Source: JANPJV01 sp031425695 (GTDB lineage Bacteria; Pseudomonadota; Gammaproteobacteria; Xanthomonadales; SZUA-5). Taken from it: a stretch of DNA of 9,309 nt. Each line of letters begins with the position of its first letter. Within the stretch, counting starts at the first letter, position 1. The position numbers were made by a program, and so were the translations under genes. Below are positions 5,940-9,309 of this stretch, piece after piece. The stretch covers positions 1 through 9,309 of the forward strand of contig JANPJV010000287.1 in assembly GCA_031425695.1 (NCBI GenBank). Direction: 5' to 3'. The notes under the pieces were generated by a model, which searched no databases, was not told the DNA's origin, and was given only the letters and a program-made list of their open reading frames with translations.

Positions 5940-6856
5940 AGCTGGCGCGTCTGCTCGGGTTGCGCCTGGTCGCCACCGTGGCGACGCTGCTCGCGCTGGT
6001 GGTGCTGTGCCTCGGCTTGCTGCATCTCGCCCCCGGCGGACCCTTCGATAGCGAAAAGCTGGCGCCGCCGGAAGTGCAGGCGGCACTGGCCGCGCGCTAT
6101 CGCCTCGACCAGCCTTTCGTCATCCAGGTCCGCGATTACATCGCTGCCGCGCTGCGTGGCGACCTCGGCCCATCCTTTCAATACCCGGATTACCAGGTCC
6201 AGGAACTGATCGCGCACGCGGCACCGATCACCCTGACCCTCGGCGCGCTGGCGGCGTTGCTGGCGCTCGTCGCAGCCGTGCCGGTGGCGTGCGCGCTCAG
6301 CGTCAGCCCGCTCGGCGCCCGGCTGGCTGCTGCCGGCGGGCTGCTCGCCATGGCAGTGCCCAAGTTCGTGCTCGCGCCGCTGCTGGTGCTGCTGTTCGCC
6401 GTCTGGCTCGCCTGGCTGCCAGCCGGCGGCTTCGCCTGGGACTCGCCGCAGAGCTTCGTGCTGCCGGTCTTGAGCCTGGCACTGCCGCAATTCGCGTTGC
6501 TGCTGCGTGCGCTCAGTGAAAACCTCGCTGCCGCGCTCGCCAGCGCCCCGGCCATCGCTGCGCGCGCACGCGGCTACTCGCGCACCCGCGTGGTCTGGCG
6601 CCATGCCCTGCCGCTCGCCTTCGCCCAGTCGATCGGCGTCCTCGGCCCCGTGCTGATCGCGTTGCTGACCGGCTCGGCCATCATCGAACAGGTCTTCGCC
6701 ATCCCGGGCCTGGGCCGCCAACTGGTCCAGTCCGCCCTCAACCGCGACTACACCCTGCTGATCGGCGCCGTCCTCACCGTCGCCGTCATCGTCGCGGTCA
6801 TCAACCTCGCGATCGATGCGCTGCAGTACGTGATCGATCCGCGCGTGCGGGGGTAG
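5936..6856 (+). CDS. ABC transporter permease, OppB/DppB family
   Basis: A 306-residue inner-membrane permease of the peptide/nickel importer class, typical length. It has an N-terminal transmembrane helix (about 8-31) followed by LAPGGPFD (31-38), the usual OppB-type periplasmic entry. The periplasmic segment with RYRLDQPFVIQ precedes the remaining helices at about 97-120, 130-165, 172-195, 232-256 and 275-298. The cytoplasmic EAA-type loop that docks on the ATPase is SAPAIAARARGYSRTRVVWRHALP (203-226), and EQVFAIPGLGRQLVQSALNRDY (251-272) is the conserved C-terminal signature. It starts inside the stop of the binding-protein gene (ATGA). No OppC-type permease or OppD/F ATPase follows; the next gene is convergent. 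It must therefore find its partners encoded elsewhere, or the operon is degraded. Confidence 0.95.
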   Translation: MKLARLLGLRLVATVATLLALVVLCLGLLHLAPGGPFDSEKLAPPEVQAALAARYRLDQPFVIQVRDYIAAALRGDLGPSFQYPDYQVQELIAHAAPITLTLGALAALLALVAAVPVACALSVSPLGARLAAAGGLLAMAVPKFVLAPLLVLLFAVWLAWLPAGGFAWDSPQSFVLPVLSLALPQFALLLRALSENLAAALASAPAIAARARGYSRTRVVWRHALPLAFAQSIGVLGPVLIALLTGSAIIEQVFAIPGLGRQLVQSALNRDYTLLIGAVLTVAVIVAVINLAIDALQYVIDPRVRG

Positions 6857-6868
6857 GTAGAAGCAAAG

Positions 6869-7061
6869 CACAGCGAAGCCATCCACAGATGACACAGATG
6901 AAAACCAAGAAGAGGCGATTGAAAGCGGATTGAAGCGTTCTTGATGATGTTGGCCGCGCGCCTGTGGCTGCCGACTTAACCTGCGAGAAAAACGCTCTAA
7001 ATCTGCGTTAATCGCCGTTGCTCGGTTTTCATCTGTGTCATCTGTGGATGGCTTTGCTTTG
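6869..7061. repeat. Long inverted repeat with CACAGATGA motifs between convergent genes
   Basis: The outer arms at 6869-6906 and 7024-7061 match as reverse complements over 38 bp with two mismatches, including a perfect 29-bp core at 6878-6906 and 7024-7052 (ATCCACAGATGACACAGATG within it). Pairing continues inward in imperfect form (GGCGATT, then GCGGATTGAAGCG against GCAGATTTAGAGCG), so most of the 193 bp can fold into one long hairpin. Repeats of the ATCTGTG-GGAT kind are, from general memory, common intergenic elements in proteobacteria. It fills the gap between the permease stop (6856) and the regulator stop (7077) and could serve as a bidirectional 3'-end barrier. No transposase is present. 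Confidence 0.9.
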
Positions 7062-7076
7062 TCCCACTCGTCCGAC

Positions 7077-8042
7077 TCACCGTGGCGCCGCGTAGCCGGT
7101 CAGCGCCAGCGTGAGTAGTTGCTTCATCTCTTCGCGGAGGGAGACGGGGGAGATGACTTCGGCGTCGGGGCCGAAGCGGAGGACGTCCATGAGCAGTTCG
7201 CGGGCGTTGCCGAAGGGGAGCTGGAGCTCGAAGCGGCCGTCGGGCAGGAAGCGCACTTTTTGCTGGGCGTGCCAGCGTTCATCGGCGACCCAGCGGGCCG
7301 CGTGGGCGGAGAAGCGGATCGTGGCCCAGGCGCGGGCGGGGCCGGCAAAGATGCCGTAGCTGGCAGCGAAATGGCTGTCGAGATCGGCCTCGGGCCAATC
7401 TTCGGCGGGCTTGTCGAGGGCGCGCGCGGCGCTCATGCGGTCGAGCGCGAAGCTGCGCAAGGCGCGACGATCGTGATCGAGCGCGTCGAGATACCAGTTG
7501 TCGCGGTAGTTGGTGAGCCGCTGCGGCGAGGTCGTGCGCACGCTGCCCTCGCCGGTCGAGCGGGCGCGATAGCTGAAGGACAGGCGCTGGCGTTCGAGCA
7601 CGCTGCCGGTGACGATGCGGAAGGTGGCGTCGTCGAGCACGCGGCTGTTCTGCCGCAGCACCCGGATACGCCCCAGGTGCTCGATGCGCTCGCCGACCAG
7701 GGACTTCAGGCGCGGACCGAGATCCCCGAGTGCCTCCGCCAGAGCGCCTTCCGACTGGGTCGTGAGCGCCTGCCGCGCGATCAGCAGCGCATAGACCTCG
7801 TCCGGCGACAGCCACAGGCCGGGCAGCTCGAAAGCGTCCTCCTCGGGTTGCACGTATTTGAATCGATGGGTCTCGGCATCGGTCTCGATCGGCGCACCGA
7901 GCGCATCGCGCAGGAACGCGACATCGCGATAAACCGACGCGCGCGACGCCTCGGTCTCCTCCATCAAGCGCTCCAGCGTCATGCCGGTGCGGTTGAGCTT
8001 GAGCAGCCGATGCAGGCGGACAATGCGTTCGTAGCGATCCAT
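7077..8042 (-). CDS. WYL-domain transcriptional regulator (HTH-WYL-WCX)
   Basis: A 321-residue DNA-binding protein. Residues 1-60 form a DeoR/HTH_11-type helix-turn-helix (TLERLMEETEASRASVYRDVAFLRDALGAPI). The WYL domain spans about 141-208; its signature is RLTNYRDNWYLDALDH (about 165-180), with W173-Y174-L175, then RRALRSFALDRM. The C-terminal WCX segment spans about 228-316. WYL domains are thought to bind ligands, including nucleic acids or nucleotides, and such regulators control varied systems including DNA-damage and defence genes; the target here is unknown. No defence genes are present, so the divergent TonB-domain gene or itself are the nearest candidates. ATG 8042 fits the family N-terminus; only a weak AGGC precedes it. 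Upstream lies the GGGACTC inverted-repeat element. Confidence 0.93.
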   Translation of the reverse strand: MDRYERIVRLHRLLKLNRTGMTLERLMEETEASRASVYRDVAFLRDALGAPIETDAETHRFKYVQPEEDAFELPGLWLSPDEVYALLIARQALTTQSEGALAEALGDLGPRLKSLVGERIEHLGRIRVLRQNSRVLDDATFRIVTGSVLERQRLSFSYRARSTGEGSVRTTSPQRLTNYRDNWYLDALDHDRRALRSFALDRMSAARALDKPAEDWPEADLDSHFAASYGIFAGPARAWATIRFSAHAARWVADERWHAQQKVRFLPDGRFELQLPFGNARELLMDVLRFGPDAEVISPVSLREEMKQLLTLALTGYAAPR

Positions 8043-8060
8043 GCGGTCAGCCTAAATGCC

Positions 8061-8184
8061 GGGACTCGGGACTCGGGAATCGTTCAAGCAACTCTCCTCG
8101 TGGGATGCCAATTACGGACTTGCCAGGACAATCTTGCCTGCGAGCTAGTGTTCCATAAAACCCGAGTCCCGAGTCCCGAGTCCC
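8061..8184. repeat. Element bounded by inverted GGGACTC 7-mer repeats
   Basis: The left end (8061-8078) holds GGGACTCGGGACTCGGGA, and the right end (8161-8184) is its inverse, CCCGAG followed by repeated TCCCGAG units, giving 18 bp of perfect inverted repeat and 22 bp with one mismatch. The intervening ~82 bp (8079-8160) is comparatively AT-richer and shows no gene. The layout resembles a short MITE-like or REP-like element. It occupies most of the 202-bp divergent region between the WYL regulator and the TonB-domain gene, so it must overlap or displace their promoters. Iterated GGGA(T/C)TC-type repeats are familiar to me from Xanthomonadales intergenic DNA, though I cannot verify this here. 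Confidence 0.82.
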
Positions 8185-8230
8185 CTACGAGACCGAGCTA
8201 TCGTTGTTGTACTGAACGGCACCTGCCGAA

Positions 8231-8236
8231 AAGGAG
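8231..8236 (+). promoter_or_regulatory. Ribosome-binding site of the TonB-domain gene
   Basis: AAGGAG lies 8 nt before ATG 8245 and 11 nt before the second ATG at 8248. It is the clearest plus-strand Shine-Dalgarno in the window and supports the 8245 start. Confidence 0.75.
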
Positions 8237-8244
8237 CAAGACCG

Positions 8245-9216
8245 ATGATGTTCTGGCGATCCGCCTGGCTGTTGCTGTTGCTTTCGACCACGCCTGCGCT
8301 GGCGCAGGAGCGGCCACCGGCTGAGCCGACCAAGCTGGCGCCGGTACAGTCATATGGCGAGCTGCCGGGATTCGTGAGCTCGGTGCTGGGCTTTCAGCGC
8401 TGGCCGCCCGCGAACGCGCGCTATCAGGATGGTGATTCTGAAGTGGGCGGCGGCCCGCCGGTCAACCCCGCACGCCGCAACGCACCCTCGATCAACGCCC
8501 TGCGCGTGGCCACGCGTCGCGCCTATGAGCGCAGCCTGGTGGGCGACCGGAGCGGCGCGGCCGCGGGCATTGGCAACGCCAAGAAGCGTTTTCCCGACTC
8601 GGTCGGCATCCACTGGTCGGAGGGCTGGGTTCGCCTGAACCTGCTGGACTTCCAGGGCGCGCTGACGGCCTGGCAGGTGGCTGAGGGCCTGCACGGTGGC
8701 AAGCCATATTGGGTGCCCTACAGCAAGGCGGTAGCGTTGATGGGCAGCGGTGACCTCGACGCCGCGCTCGCCTGGTGGCAAGTCGCCCAGCGCAGCATGG
8801 CCCCCGCCCTGGACCTGCCGGCAGACGTGCGCAATCGCTTCCAGCACTGGAAGCCGCTCGAGAAACAGCTGCTCGAACGTCTCATCGATCTCGCCTATTC
8901 CGATGAGCTGGCGGCGCGGCCGGCCACGCCCGGCCTTGCCCTTCTGTTGCTCGAGTCCCCGGTTCCGCAGTATCCGCCAGCGCTGCTGCGCCGAGGCATC
9001 GAAGGCAGCGTGACGATCCGCATCCAGGTCGACGCGAAAGGCCTGCCCGCGGCGGTCTCGGTCGAGCGCACCTCGGGCTTCCCCGAGTTCGACACCGCGG
9101 CGCTAGAGGTTGCCCGCCTCACCCACTTTTCGGTTCCGCGAGTGGTCGACACGGGGGGAATCTGGGCCCTGATTCCGTACGAATTCAGGCTCAGCGCGCC
9201 GCAGTCGCGCCTTTGA
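8245..9216 (+). CDS. Secreted TonB C-terminal-domain protein
   Basis: A 323-residue protein with a classical cleavable signal peptide (ALA|QE after residue 20), so probably periplasmic. The middle (about 85-200) is helical and resembles TPR-type repeats (RRAYERSLVGDRSGAAAGI, then LLDFQGALTAWQVAEGL and SGDLDAALAWWQVAQ). Residues 239-316 match a TonB C-terminal domain: PVPQYPPALLRRGIEGSVTIRIQVDAKGLP, then SGFPEFDTAALEVARL and a final PYEFRL strand. True TonB proteins have an uncleaved N-terminal anchor and a Pro-rich spacer for ExbBD-driven energy transfer to outer-membrane receptors. Here both are missing and no exbB/exbD or receptor gene is adjacent, so canonical energy transduction is doubtful; an envelope scaffolding role is more likely. 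The start is supported by AAGGAG at 8231-8236. The 36-bp repeat array begins 5 bp after the stop. Confidence 0.88.
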   Translation: MMFWRSAWLLLLLSTTPALAQERPPAEPTKLAPVQSYGELPGFVSSVLGFQRWPPANARYQDGDSEVGGGPPVNPARRNAPSINALRVATRRAYERSLVGDRSGAAAGIGNAKKRFPDSVGIHWSEGWVRLNLLDFQGALTAWQVAEGLHGGKPYWVPYSKAVALMGSGDLDAALAWWQVAQRSMAPALDLPADVRNRFQHWKPLEKQLLERLIDLAYSDELAARPATPGLALLLLESPVPQYPPALLRRGIEGSVTIRIQVDAKGLPAAVSVERTSGFPEFDTAALEVARLTHFSVPRVVDTGGIWALIPYEFRLSAPQSRL

Positions 9217-9220
9217 TCCC

Positions 9221-9309
9221 GGGTCTGCGCTGCGCGCGGACGCTTTTGATTCTGGTGGGTCTGCGCTGCGCGCGGACTCTTTTGACTCTGGTGGGTCTGC
9301 GCTGCGCGC
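9221..9309 (+). repeat. 36-bp tandem repeat array at the right edge, same family as the left-edge array
   Basis: Two complete 36-bp units (9221-9256, 9257-9292) and a 17-bp partial unit run off the window. Each begins GGGTCTGCGCTGCGCGCGGA and continues into a T-rich tail (CGCTTTTGATTCTGGT or the variant CTCTTTTGACTCTGGT). The segment GTCTGCGCTGCGCGCGGAC can form an 8-bp stem with a TGC loop followed within 2-3 nt by TTTT. The core matches the reverse complement of the 10-210 array, while the tail differs. It starts 5 bp after the TonB-domain gene stop and so sits at its 3' end. Confidence 0.9.

Noticed and set aside
5876..6895. 339-codon minus-strand open frame opposite the permease gene
   Set aside because: Low-complexity Gln/Glu/Arg composition is the antisense reading of Leu/Ala-rich membrane helices.
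6878..6906. DnaA boxes in the ATCCACAGA words
   Set aside because: They lack the TTATCCACA consensus start and occur within a dispersed-type inverted repeat with no origin-associated genes.
7119..8324. 401-codon plus-strand open frame opposite the WYL regulator
   Set aside because: It runs opposite a gene with intact HTH and WYL motifs and continues through the GGGACTC element into the TonB-domain gene.

Overview
The window is GC-rich DNA from a proteobacterial chromosome. I infer a gammaproteobacterium of or near the Xanthomonadales (Lysobacteraceae/Rhodanobacteraceae). This rests on a transsulfuration enzyme that strongly resembles, from memory, the Xanthomonas cystathionine gamma-lyase-like protein, on a TonB-domain protein with a cleavable signal peptide, and on intergenic spaces crowded with dispersed repeats. 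No transposase, phage gene, tRNA, rRNA or CRISPR array is visible.

Layout. Left edge: a 37-bp tandem repeat lies just downstream of ruvC (minus strand, Holliday-junction resolvase), which is preceded on the same strand by a small stand-alone PAS-domain protein. A 189-bp divergent intergenic region follows, then a plus-strand CoxE-like VWA-domain protein with a possible leaderless start. An inverted repeat built on GCAAAG motifs separates it from a PLP-dependent cystathionine gamma-lyase/gamma-synthase-type gene. A symmetric double-hairpin element then precedes a two-gene ABC transporter operon: an oligopeptide-binding protein overlapping a permease by ATGA. The binding-protein gene carries an in-frame 15-bp tandem repeat. 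The operon lacks a second permease and ATPases. A very long inverted repeat fills the gap to a convergent minus-strand WYL-domain regulator. The divergent region between that regulator and a secreted TonB C-terminal-domain protein holds an element bounded by inverted 7-bp GGGACTC repeats. The right edge carries a 36-bp tandem array that is recognisably the same family as the left-edge array, in the same orientation relative to its upstream gene.

How it fits together. The genes are mostly independent housekeeping or accessory functions (DNA recombination, sulfur amino-acid metabolism, peptide uptake, regulation, envelope) rather than one pathway; only the binding protein and permease form an obvious operon. 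The striking theme is non-coding: each of the four larger internal gaps not shared by ruvC, PAS and VWA, plus both edges, holds a structured repeat. At least five unrelated families occur, one showing compensatory base changes and one occurring twice at gene 3' ends. I see no convincing new multi-gene system; the repeats are the most unusual content.
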